Source: an uncultured Mollicutes bacterium
GTDB lineage: Bacteria; Bacillota_I; Bacilli_A; RFN20; CAG-826
DNA length: 36,003 nucleotides
NCBI GenBank assembly: GCA_900540385.1
Contig: UQFY01000017.1
Location: 1 to 36,003, forward strand
Reading direction: 5' to 3'
Every line of letters starts with the position of its first letter. The stretch's first letter is position 1. Under the pieces are notes generated by a model. It saw only the letters and a list, made by a program, of their open reading frames with translations. It was not told where the DNA came from and did no database searches. This document shows positions 16,422 through 24,232 of this stretch, one piece after another. The translations under genes and the position numbers were made by a program.

Positions 16422-18916
16422 ATTTCTTGCTCCTTTTTATCGCTTTTCTGAAAACAACATGTATCAAGATAATTCACTAAAGCATAAATGCCAATAAGGC
16501 AAATTGTCATAATGGCGCAAAATAACCAATGATAGCCATCGACTGAACTGTAATTTAGTCCAAAAATGCTAGTCAGCTCATCTGGAGGGAGTTTATCGTG
16601 GGTAATAGAACCGACAAGTCTTTCCCCATAAAGCAAATCAAGAGTAAAAAGACATGCACCAGCTGCAACCAGAACGCCAAATACCGATCCTCGATAGGCG
16701 TCAAACTTCCATGAAACACGTGCGAGAAGGCAATAGCTAAGAATAGTGAAGCTAATTGTGGAAACCACTTTAGCCTGGTCATAACTCATAAAATCAGGTG
16801 CAACTAACGCTACGAAATAAGTGATAAAGACAGCGGCAATTTGCACAATACCACCTGGTATGGATTTGCGAAGAACGTTTTCCATAAAGCTATTTTGAAC
16901 GCGGTCATTCGTCCGTTGCAAGGCTAAGAAGAAACCTGCTCCGCCAATCGTAATGATTTCCCAGATATAAAGATTTTTAGGCGAGAATGGATAGGCAATG
17001 CCCCCAAACATCTGAGAAAGGAGGAAAACGAAGCTTAAGACAATCGCGAAAATCGTTTTCGCTAAGAAAAGAGAGGCGCTACGTTGAAGATTGTTAATTG
17101 CTCTTCTTCCTTCGGCCACAACATCTGGGAGTTTGGAGAAATTATTGTCCACGGATACAATGTGTGCGACATTTCTAGCAGCCGAAGAGCCAGAACCCAT
17201 TGCAATAGAGCAATCCGCTTTCTTTAAAGCAAGAATATCGTTTACACCATCGCCCGTCATTGCCACTTTATGGCCTTTATCTTGCAAGGCTGCGATGATG
17301 GTTGCCTTTTGTTCAGGCTTAACTCTACCAAAGACGTTATATTTTTCTACGATTTCAGGGATCAAAGAATCGCTAACCCCTTCCATAGAAATATATTTAT
17401 CTGCATCCTTAACTCCAGCTTCTGATGCAATATGTCCAACTGTCGCAGCATTATCTCCAGAGATGATTTTGACATTCACACCATTATTTAAGAACCATTC
17501 GATATTCTTTCTCGCATCGCTTTTCACGTGATCCGTAAGAGAAATAATTCCCACCAACTTCAAATCATTTGGTAATTCCTCGGAATCCGTTTTCTTTTTT
17601 GAAAAGAAGATTCCAAGTACACGAAATCCCTTTTTCGTTAGGGAATCTAACTTATTCTGCTCTTCCGGAGAAATTTCTCCAGGGATGAATTCTGGAGCCC
17701 CATAAACAAACGTTCCACTCTTTTTGAAGTAGCCCAACGCGTATTTTTTATCAGAGTCGAAAGGTAAAACGAAATCCGGTTCGGTATGTCCTATTTCAAA
17801 AGATGAAAGGAGACAACGTGCAGTAAGATTCTCATCCCCGGTTTCTCTAACAATCGCACCTATGGTTTTCTCTAATTGATCGTTTTTGAAATCTCCGAAA
17901 GCGTCCAAACGATAAACGCTTAACAAACCATCTGTAATCGTGCCGGTTTTATCGAAGCAAATAGTATCAACTCTAGCCAACATCTCCACGCAATAGAGTT
18001 CCTGGACGTTCATCTTCTTTTTAGCTAATCTTCCAACTGAAACAGCCAAGGCAAGAGAGACCAAAAGATAAAGCCCTGCAGGAATCATCGCGATAATAGA
18101 CCCAGACAAAGAAGGAATGAAATTTTGATAAGAATCATAATTTAAATTGCCTTTTGCGAGGGAACGGATAATCCAAGTAAGCGTCATAACCACGCCTAAG
18201 ACAATCGCAAGCGTTCCTGTTGTCCAGAAGATTTGTAAGCAAGAAGATTTCAATTCACTGTTTGGACGTTTGAATTGTTTTGCGCTGGCTTGAATTCCTT
18301 CCACGTAATTCGCAATACCTACAGCCACAACTCGGCAATAAGCTTTGCCTGATTTCACATAGGACGCGCTTAATATAGTGTCCCCTGGTTTCTTAGGAAC
18401 TTTGATAGATTCTCCAGTAAGGATGGACTCATCCATTTCTAAAGAGCCCGTTAAAAGAACGGCGTCACTTGAGATTTGTTCTCCAGCGGAAACGATGATC
18501 ACGTCATTTAAAACAATCTGGTTCGCTGGTATGTTAATTTCTTTACCTTCTCTAACAACAGTTACCTTCGGATCGGAAACCAAACGAAGCTTATCAACCA
18601 AATGTCTAGTGTGAATATCTGTAAAAAGACCAATCACCATGTTACAAAGAACAGGTATGCAAAAGAAATAATTGGTGATGTCCATTTGTGCGGCAATCAT
18701 CAAAGCGACGACGACAAAATAAACGATATTAAAGAAAGTAAAAATGTTATCGCAAATTATCTGCCAATAGGTTTTAGTAACACTTCTTCTTGTTTTGTTC
18801 TCAAACCCATTTTTTCTTTTTTCTTCAACTTGTTCGAAAGTTAGTCCAAAAGAAGGATTTACTTCGATAACAGGTTCACTTTGGACATTGGCTATAAATT
18901 CATCACGATGAGTCAT
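16418..18916 (-). CDS. Cation-translocating P-type ATPase (CtpE-like)
   Basis: An 832-residue membrane ATPase. The actuator motif TGES (167-170), phosphorylation site DKTGT (Asp322) and hinge GDGVND (in MTGDGVNDILALKKADC) are all intact, so it should be catalytic. Membrane helices occur near 55-95, 228-250, 270-295 and in a C-terminal bundle. There is no heavy-metal CxxC domain. Overall layout and the GSGSSAARNVAHIV segment resemble the CtpE-like HAD-IC group, some of which move Ca2+. The helix-4 motif reads IPAGL (278-282) rather than the PEGL of calcium pumps. AAGGAG precedes the ATG, which overlaps the ABC transporter stop (TAATG). Ion specificity is uncertain. Confidence 0.9.
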   Translation of the reverse strand: MTHRDEFIANVQSEPVIEVNPSFGLTFEQVEEKRKNGFENKTRRSVTKTYWQIICDNIFTFFNIVYFVVVALMIAAQMDITNYFFCIPVLCNMVIGLFTDIHTRHLVDKLRLVSDPKVTVVREGKEINIPANQIVLNDVIIVSAGEQISSDAVLLTGSLEMDESILTGESIKVPKKPGDTILSASYVKSGKAYCRVVAVGIANYVEGIQASAKQFKRPNSELKSSCLQIFWTTGTLAIVLGVVMTLTWIIRSLAKGNLNYDSYQNFIPSLSGSIIAMIPAGLYLLVSLALAVSVGRLAKKKMNVQELYCVEMLARVDTICFDKTGTITDGLLSVYRLDAFGDFKNDQLEKTIGAIVRETGDENLTARCLLSSFEIGHTEPDFVLPFDSDKKYALGYFKKSGTFVYGAPEFIPGEISPEEQNKLDSLTKKGFRVLGIFFSKKKTDSEELPNDLKLVGIISLTDHVKSDARKNIEWFLNNGVNVKIISGDNAATVGHIASEAGVKDADKYISMEGVSDSLIPEIVEKYNVFGRVKPEQKATIIAALQDKGHKVAMTGDGVNDILALKKADCSIAMGSGSSAARNVAHIVSVDNNFSKLPDVVAEGRRAINNLQRSASLFLAKTIFAIVLSFVFLLSQMFGGIAYPFSPKNLYIWEIITIGGAGFFLALQRTNDRVQNSFMENVLRKSIPGGIVQIAAVFITYFVALVAPDFMSYDQAKVVSTISFTILSYCLLARVSWKFDAYRGSVFGVLVAAGACLFTLDLLYGERLVGSITHDKLPPDELTSIFGLNYSSVDGYHWLFCAIMTICLIGIYALVNYLDTCCFQKSDKKEQEI

Positions 18917-21801
18917 TATTCACTCCTTAATGCTTCAACAGGATCTTTTCTTGCACCCATTCTGGCTGGAATAAGCCCAGAAAGGAAAGCAAGAAGTATC
19001 GATAATAGCAAGAGAATCAAAGCGTGTAATGGATTTAAAGAGGCAATATGTTCCAAGCCATTTCCTGGATACATGTGGTCAATAATAATCGATAAAGGAA
19101 TATTTAACAAAGCGGTCACGCCAATACCAATTAAACCAGCAACAGTTCCAATCATCACGCATTCGGCTTCAAATAAATGGCCAACGTCTCGTTTTCGAGC
19201 ACCGCAAGCGCGGATAATACCTATTTCCTTCGTTCTTTCAACAACGGATATATACGTAATAATTGAAGTCATAATCGAAGAAACAACCAAAGAAATAGAC
19301 GCAAAAATAACAAGAACCAAAGAAATAAGGGAAATTAACGTTCCTAACGATGAAGTGTAAGAAGACATAATATCCGTGTAATAAACATTTTGCGCTTCAG
19401 GAACGGAAGAATTCCATGCATCTAATCTTGCTTTTAAAGCCTCTTTATTAGCTAAGGATGAAGGGAAAATCAAAACAGACGTAATCAAAGAATAGGATTG
19501 AAAATATGCGGCTAGATCCAAGATATTGAAATCCATATTGATAGAATCGTCTCGAATATCGAAACTAGAATTCTCATATTCGTTAGAGTAGAAGGAAGGT
19601 TCTTGAATACGGAGAACCAATTTGCCAAGCAATTCATCTCTCTTATTTCCAGAGGAAGAGGAAAGAGCGTCAATGAATTTACCAACCAGGTCTTCACGGA
19701 AATCTGCACCTATCAATTTAGCGGAGGAAAAATATCCAGAATAATACGGAACCATTCGTTTGCCATCATCGATCAAACTTTGTTTGGTGCTGAAATATTC
19801 ATAATTGATAGATGAAGCAATTTCTGAAGCCAAAGAGGAATTAATCGTCCCATCCCCATTTAATAAGGCTTTTACCGCGTTGGTCATGGCTTCACCAAGT
19901 TGACCAAGACCATCTAAATCATTCTTGCTGGAATTTTGTTTTGTGCTGAAATACCAGGCGTTTTTGCACACGTTTTGTAAATCCCGACAATTAGTTTCAA
20001 CATCATTAACAAATTCATCTTTTAAAGAAGTTAGATAACCGATAGAAGATGGCATTAAATTGATGTAGGAAGATTCAGATGGGCGTAAAACACCAACGAT
20101 TTTCAAAACTTTAGGCTGATATAACGCATCATTCTCATAGACTTGTTTTAAACCCATTTGTGAATTATCAATATCTTTATATCTATGGATGGTTTTCGTT
20201 GTTTTTGTTCCAGAATATGTCACCTTTCCGGTTATTAAATCATAAGATGGGGTGATATTTTCATACGCTGGCACATTTAAGGTATAAGCCGAATCTTGGC
20301 TTTCTTGATAAAGCTTGGATGGAAAATACGCTTTATATTCGCTATCTAAAATATCGGAGAAAGAAATACTAGCCGTTTCTTTATCGTCTGAAGCAAGTAA
20401 ACCTAAATTTACCAAAGTGTTCTTTTTAACGCGATTATAACGATCCGTAATCAAAACAAGTTCACCAGAGGATTTAGGGAATCTTCCGCAAATGGTGTCA
20501 TACATTTTTCCAAGCCCTTCTTCTTGACCATATAATTCATGGAAAATCGTTGTTGGTAAGGAAATAGCAACATCTAACAAGGAACCCGATGCCGAAGCGG
20601 ATTTGTATTGGTTGATTTGTTTATAAGTAGCCTCTCCGGTGGAAGATTTCACTTTCTTAATCAAGTTAAAGCTTAGTCCTTGTCTATTTAAAAGAACGGA
20701 TTGAGCTAATCCATCCTTTACTAAAGGATCTAACACCTCATTGACATATTCTTTTGTGTAATAGTTGGTATGTGCAATGCTTTTTGTGGAAGAGCTATCG
20801 TAAACAAAAACCTTTTGATCACTTGGGTATTCCGTATAACCATCATTACGATCGTTAGAAGAGTATGAATAAGTAACTTTATTGATGGTGATAGGAACAC
20901 TGGAAGCTACCGACGTTTCAAGATTACCAACATATTGGGTAAAGCCGTTCGTGATAGACAAAACCAAAGCGACACCAATAATTCCAATGGAGGAAGCGAT
21001 AGAGGTTAACATCGTTCTCGCTTTCTTTGTGCAAATATTCATGAAAGAACTTTTGAAAGTGGTTAAAAGGCTCATAGAAGTCTTCTTTTTCTCTAAATAT
21101 TCGCCATCAGATTTCGTTTTGATTGGTAATGGAGCGCTATCTTTTACGATTTCTCCATCTTTCATCTCGATGATTCGTTCCGCGTATTGTTTTGCCAATT
21201 CAGCATTATGAGTAACCATAATCACAAGACAGGTCTTACTCATTTCTTTTAATATCTCCATGATTTGAATGGAGGTTACGGAATCTAGAGCACCCGTAGG
21301 TTCATCCGCCAAGATAATTTTTGGGTTATTAACGATGGCTCTAGCGATAGCAACACGTTGCATTTGTCCACCAGAGAGTTGATTCGGTTTCTTTTTCTCG
21401 CTTCCGGAAAGGCCCACTTTCTCAAGTGCTTTTAATGCTCTTTCTTTTCTCTCTTTTCTTGAAACACCGTTCAAAAGCAAAGCGGTTTCAACATTAGAAA
21501 GGACGTTCTGATGAGGAATAAGATTATAGGATTGGAAAACGAATCCAACCTGCTCATTCCGATAGGCGTCCCAGTTAGAATCTTTAAAATCCTTCGTGGA
21601 TTTGCCATTGATTAGCAAATCTCCGCTAGTGTAATGGTCTAAACCACCTATGATATTCAAAGTAGTTGTTTTTCCACATCCAGAAGGTCCTAAAATTGCA
21701 ACAAAACCCACCTCTTTGAAAGAAATACTTAAGTCCTTTAATGCAGCAAAAGGCTTCTTATCAACATAGTAATCTTTTTTGATGTGAATAAGGTCTAACA
21801 T
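18916..21801 (-). CDS. MacB-like ABC transporter: ATPase fused to FtsX-type permease
   Basis: A 961-residue protein, first gene of the TetR operon. The N-terminal 230 residues are an ABC ATPase of the LolD/MacB class: Walker A GPSGCGKT, Q-loop FVFQSYNLIPHQN, signature LSGGQMQR, Walker B IILADEPTGALDS, H-loop VTHN. One membrane helix follows (about 265-290), then a large extracytoplasmic region of some 500 residues, then three FtsX helices at the C-terminus with the conserved ERTKEIGIIRACGARKRDV loop. Such proteins act as mechanotransmission exporters for antimicrobial peptides or lipoproteins. No Shine-Dalgarno is seen before the ATG at 21801, which sits directly after a leader hairpin. Confidence 0.93.
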   Translation of the reverse strand: MLDLIHIKKDYYVDKKPFAALKDLSISFKEVGFVAILGPSGCGKTTTLNIIGGLDHYTSGDLLINGKSTKDFKDSNWDAYRNEQVGFVFQSYNLIPHQNVLSNVETALLLNGVSRKERKERALKALEKVGLSGSEKKKPNQLSGGQMQRVAIARAIVNNPKIILADEPTGALDSVTSIQIMEILKEMSKTCLVIMVTHNAELAKQYAERIIEMKDGEIVKDSAPLPIKTKSDGEYLEKKKTSMSLLTTFKSSFMNICTKKARTMLTSIASSIGIIGVALVLSITNGFTQYVGNLETSVASSVPITINKVTYSYSSNDRNDGYTEYPSDQKVFVYDSSSTKSIAHTNYYTKEYVNEVLDPLVKDGLAQSVLLNRQGLSFNLIKKVKSSTGEATYKQINQYKSASASGSLLDVAISLPTTIFHELYGQEEGLGKMYDTICGRFPKSSGELVLITDRYNRVKKNTLVNLGLLASDDKETASISFSDILDSEYKAYFPSKLYQESQDSAYTLNVPAYENITPSYDLITGKVTYSGTKTTKTIHRYKDIDNSQMGLKQVYENDALYQPKVLKIVGVLRPSESSYINLMPSSIGYLTSLKDEFVNDVETNCRDLQNVCKNAWYFSTKQNSSKNDLDGLGQLGEAMTNAVKALLNGDGTINSSLASEIASSINYEYFSTKQSLIDDGKRMVPYYSGYFSSAKLIGADFREDLVGKFIDALSSSSGNKRDELLGKLVLRIQEPSFYSNEYENSSFDIRDDSINMDFNILDLAAYFQSYSLITSVLIFPSSLANKEALKARLDAWNSSVPEAQNVYYTDIMSSYTSSLGTLISLISLVLVIFASISLVVSSIMTSIITYISVVERTKEIGIIRACGARKRDVGHLFEAECVMIGTVAGLIGIGVTALLNIPLSIIIDHMYPGNGLEHIASLNPLHALILLLLSILLAFLSGLIPARMGARKDPVEALRSE

Positions 21802-21802
21802 A

Positions 21803-21841
21803 GTGGTTTTTTAACATAAAAATTTTAACATAAAAGACCAC
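21803..21841 (-). repeat. Leader hairpin with tandem 13-base repeats
   Basis: Two head-to-tail copies of TTTTAACATAAAA (plus strand, 21809-21821 and 21823-21835) are bracketed by an inverted repeat GTGGT / ACCAC (21803-21807 and 21837-21841). In the mRNA this hairpin ends two bases before the ATG of the ABC transporter gene. Confidence 0.7.
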
Positions 21842-21854
21842 ATTCATTCGTATC

Positions 21855-21887
21855 TTTATAGAACTTTTTATACATGGTACAAAAAGT
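21855..21887 (-). promoter_or_regulatory. Promoter and likely TetR operator of the ABC/P-ATPase/psuG operon
   Basis: On the minus strand TTGTAC (21877-21882) and TATAAA (21855-21860) are 16 bases apart. A 25-bp palindrome with 11-base arms ACTTTTTATAC (21863-21873) and GTACAAAAAGT (21877-21887), 10 of 11 matching around a 3-base centre, covers the -35 and spacer. Size and position are typical of TetR operators, and the operon ends with a tetR-type gene. Confidence 0.75.
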
Positions 21888-21902
21888 GTAGAAAACATCG
21901 AA

Positions 21903-22352
21903 TTATTTTCTTTTTCCTTGGAAAAAATTCTTTAAAAGAAGATCACATTTCTCTTTGAGCACGCCTTGATAAATCAAAGGTCTTTCATGAAATGAAGGGG
22001 AATCATAAACATAATAATGAGATAGAATCGCTCCATCTTTAGCATCTAAGGAAGAAATCACAACTTTATGAATTCTTGCCTGAAGGATTGCTCCCGCACA
22101 CATTAAACAGGGTTCTAAAGTGACGTAAAGAGTCGTGCCATCAAGACGCCAATTTCCTAATGTTTCTTCCGCTTCTTTTATCGCCATGATTTCAGCATGT
22201 CCTGAAATATTGCAATCTCTTTCTCTGCTATTATGTCCCCTGCCGATAACCTTCCCATCTTTTACGATTATGGCACCAACGGGAACCTCATCAAAAGAAA
22301 GACCCTTTAAGGCTTCTTCATATGCTATTTCCATGTATTCTTCATCGCTCAT
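21903..22352 (-). CDS. tadA: tRNA-specific adenosine deaminase
   Basis: A 149-residue enzyme that converts adenosine-34 of the tRNA-Arg anticodon to inosine, needed for decoding Arg codons. The zinc motifs HAE (in SGHAEIMAIKEA) with catalytic Glu, and PCLMC (in TLEPCLMCAGAI), are intact, as is the FDEVPVGAIIVKDG N-terminal block. I chose the ATG at 22352 (MSDEEYMEIAYEEA) because family members start this way; the frame remains open upstream to a GTG at 22382 inside the SRP RNA gene. No Shine-Dalgarno exists. A TATAAT at 22360-22365 would give an mRNA starting one base before the ATG. Confidence 0.93.
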   Translation of the reverse strand: MSDEEYMEIAYEEALKGLSFDEVPVGAIIVKDGKVIGRGHNSRERDCNISGHAEIMAIKEAEETLGNWRLDGTTLYVTLEPCLMCAGAILQARIHKVVISSLDAKDGAILSHYYVYDSPSFHERPLIYQGVLKEKCDLLLKNFFQGKRK

Positions 22353-22359
22353 AAATATC

Positions 22360-22365
22360 ATTATA
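22360..22365 (-). promoter_or_regulatory. -10 box of tadA
   Basis: A perfect TATAAT on the minus strand lies 7 bases before the tadA ATG and directly after the SRP RNA U-tract. The -35 region is poor. Leaderless transcription is predicted; read-through from the SRP RNA gene is the alternative. Confidence 0.45.
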
Positions 22366-22450
22366 AAGAAAAACCACCGCACAGGAATCCTTACTTATGG
22401 CTGCTACCTTCCGGTCCTGACCAGGTTCATAAGGCGTTCCTCACGATGGC
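22366..22450 (-). ncRNA. ffs: Signal recognition particle RNA, small bacterial form, with terminator
   Basis: RNA scaffold of the signal recognition particle, which binds Ffh for co-translational targeting. The diagnostic apical domain is present on the minus strand: a GGTCAGGACC stem region followed by GGAAGGTAGCAGCC. The ends, GCCATCG... and ...CGGTGGT, form a nearly continuous helix of about 14 base pairs with one bulge (22450-22437 with 22387-22373), giving an RNA of about 78 bases, followed by a TTTTTCTTT tract. It lies immediately upstream of tadA on the same strand. Confidence 0.93.
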
Positions 22451-22456
22451 GGAATT

Positions 22457-22465
22457 ATTATAACA
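22457..22465 (-). promoter_or_regulatory. Promoter of the SRP RNA gene
   Basis: TGT-TATAAT on the minus strand is an extended -10 that puts the first base at G22450, exactly the 5' end of the folded SRP RNA. No clear -35. Confidence 0.65.
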
Positions 22466-22559
22466 AGTTAGACGTTAGTTTGCTTGAATACTTTTAGCAA
22501 ACCAGTTTTTTCCTAAAATACATATGAAACCTCTTCGTTTTTTATAAAATATAAGAGAT

Positions 22560-23594
22560 ATGAAAAGACCAAAATTTTTAAAGAAAAACGACAAAATCAC
22601 TATGGTAGCCCCTTCTTTTGGAGTTACAACAGAACCTTATCTCACTAGATACTATGCAGCAGTAAAGAACTTAAAGAAACAAGGCTTCCAAATTCTCGAA
22701 GGAAAGAACGTTCATCGAGAAGACGGAGTCGTTTCATCCGCTCCTGCAAAGGAAAGAGCCCAAGAATTCATGGACGCATATCTCTCTGATTCTTCTCTTA
22801 TCCTTTCTGTTGGAGGAGGAGAACTAATGGATGAGATTCTCCCATATATCGATTTCGCTAAAATCAAGGATTCCAAACCAAAATGGTTTATGGGATTCTC
22901 AGACAATACTCATTTAACTTACACATTAACGACATTGTGTGATGTTATGACGATATATGGCCCTAACGCTCCAACCTTCTTTGAGAAGCCCATTCGCTTA
23001 AACCAGTTGGATGCCTTAAAGATGTTGGAGGGAGAAACGGATTTCTATGGCTATCCAAAATGGAATAAGCCTAATTTCAAGAAGAAGTTTGATCCAACGA
23101 AAAAGAAAGAAATCTCTCCTTTAAGAAGATATCGTTACATGAGTGAAAAAATCATCACCCCATATAACTGGAATGAATCAATCGAAGGAACTCTTTTAGG
23201 AGGATGCTTAGACTGTTTGATCACCCTTTGTGGCACTCGTTTTGATAAAACGAAAGAATTTATAACATCTCATCCGGAAGGAATTATTTGGTATCTTGAA
23301 GCGTGTGATTTGTCTCCATTAGGCATTCGAAGAGCTCTTTTCCAATTAAAGGAGGCGGGCTGGTTTGATTCTGCCAAAGCTTTTCTTATTGGAAGGCCCT
23401 TATGCTGGGATAATACGTCTTTTTCCTTGAATCGCTTCGATGCCGTAAAAGGAGTTCTATCCTCTTTGAATGTTCCGATTTTGTTTGATGTGGATTTAGG
23501 ACATTATGCCCCATCTCTTCCAATAATGAACGGCGCTTTCGCGGAAGTGTCCTACGAAAGAAACAATTTACATATTAAATATCTAGATAAATAA
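22560..23594 (+). CDS. LD-carboxypeptidase, peptidase family S66
   Basis: A 344-residue cytoplasmic serine peptidase of the LdcA/MccF family, which trims the terminal D-Ala of murein tetrapeptides during peptidoglycan recycling or, in MccF members, cleaves microcin C-type adducts. The catalytic triad is visible: Ser114 in MGFSDNT, Glu247 in WYLEACD and His315 in DVDLGHYAPSLP. The N-terminal KITMVAPSFG block and the GTLLGGCLDCL segment are family hallmarks. Residues about 165-205 hold a Lys-rich insert, closer to the MccF-like branch. There is no Shine-Dalgarno; TATAAA at 22543-22548 would leave only about five leader bases. The gene is divergent from the SRP RNA. Confidence 0.9.
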   Translation: MKRPKFLKKNDKITMVAPSFGVTTEPYLTRYYAAVKNLKKQGFQILEGKNVHREDGVVSSAPAKERAQEFMDAYLSDSSLILSVGGGELMDEILPYIDFAKIKDSKPKWFMGFSDNTHLTYTLTTLCDVMTIYGPNAPTFFEKPIRLNQLDALKMLEGETDFYGYPKWNKPNFKKKFDPTKKKEISPLRRYRYMSEKIITPYNWNESIEGTLLGGCLDCLITLCGTRFDKTKEFITSHPEGIIWYLEACDLSPLGIRRALFQLKEAGWFDSAKAFLIGRPLCWDNTSFSLNRFDAVKGVLSSLNVPILFDVDLGHYAPSLPIMNGAFAEVSYERNNLHIKYLDK

Positions 23595-23614
23595 TCTTAA
23601 TCAGGAGACAGACT

Positions 23615-24061
23615 ATGAAAAACGCAATTAAAATACTCAGTATCATCTACATTCCTCTAATCGCCATTCAAATCTTGGCTTATTTAATCACCAGCATTTC
23701 TTTCTTTATGGCAGCAGCTAATCCAAACATTTATCCAAACGTTGATGCGCAGTCTGCCACATACGTTTTTACCGTTTACGCAATCGTCTTTTTGTTTGTC
23801 ACTTTGTGTTTGGTTCCAGGATTGATTTTGAACATCATCCTTTTAAAGAAATCCTCATCAAGCACAGACTTTAGCAAATCTATCTGGATTACCTACGGTG
23901 TGCTTTCTTTGGTTTTTGGCTCCACCGTCCCAGGCATTCTTGCTATCATCTATGGCGCAATTAAAGAAGAGCCAACACTTCATTCTCAAGAAGTACATTT
24001 TCAAGATAAACAAGACGATTTTATAAAACCATCCGATTACGATTCTTCTGATCGTTTCTAA
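23615..24061 (+). CDS. Small membrane protein of unknown function
   Basis: A 148-residue protein with three hydrophobic segments (about 5-34, 48-76 and 88-112) and a hydrophilic acidic tail of about 33 residues ending in DSSDRF. I do not recognise the family; the layout resembles small DUF4064-like membrane proteins. AGGAG lies 8 bases before the ATG. It follows the LD-carboxypeptidase gene by 20 bases and is followed by a terminator, so the two form one transcription unit. Confidence 0.75.
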   Translation: MKNAIKILSIIYIPLIAIQILAYLITSISFFMAAANPNIYPNVDAQSATYVFTVYAIVFLFVTLCLVPGLILNIILLKKSSSSTDFSKSIWITYGVLSLVFGSTVPGILAIIYGAIKEEPTLHSQEVHFQDKQDDFIKPSDYDSSDRF

Positions 24062-24080
24062 AAAGAAATAACATCTAATG

Positions 24081-24104
24081 CCTCAAGATTACTTGAGGTT
24101 TTTT
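24081..24104 (+). terminator. Terminator after the small membrane protein gene
   Basis: Perfect arms CCTCAAG and CTTGAGG around a 4-base loop, followed by TTTTTT. Confidence 0.93.
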
Positions 24105-24182
24105 AAAAATAGGCGACCCATATATGTAAACTCGAGAAGAAAGACATTGTTTATAGATGTGGTTTTTATTCTTTCTCCAAAC

Positions 24183-24215
24183 AAAAAAAGCCGACCCCTG
24201 TATTAGGAATCGACT
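24183..24215 (-). terminator. Terminator of serS
   Basis: On the minus strand a 10-bp stem (AGTCGATTCC with GGGGTCGGCT, using G-U pairs) is followed by TTTTTTT. It ends the whole dnaA-to-serS stretch. Confidence 0.85.
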
Positions 24216-24232
24216 TAAAGAAACAATGAATT

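Noticed and set aside
17091..17531. A 146-codon open frame on the plus strand opposite the P-type ATPase gene
   Set aside because: It is a shadow of the catalytic domain coding sequence, with no independent support.
24105..24182. A small gene between the two convergent terminators
   Set aside because: It is too short, with no start with ribosome site, and sits between the 24081 and 24183 terminators.
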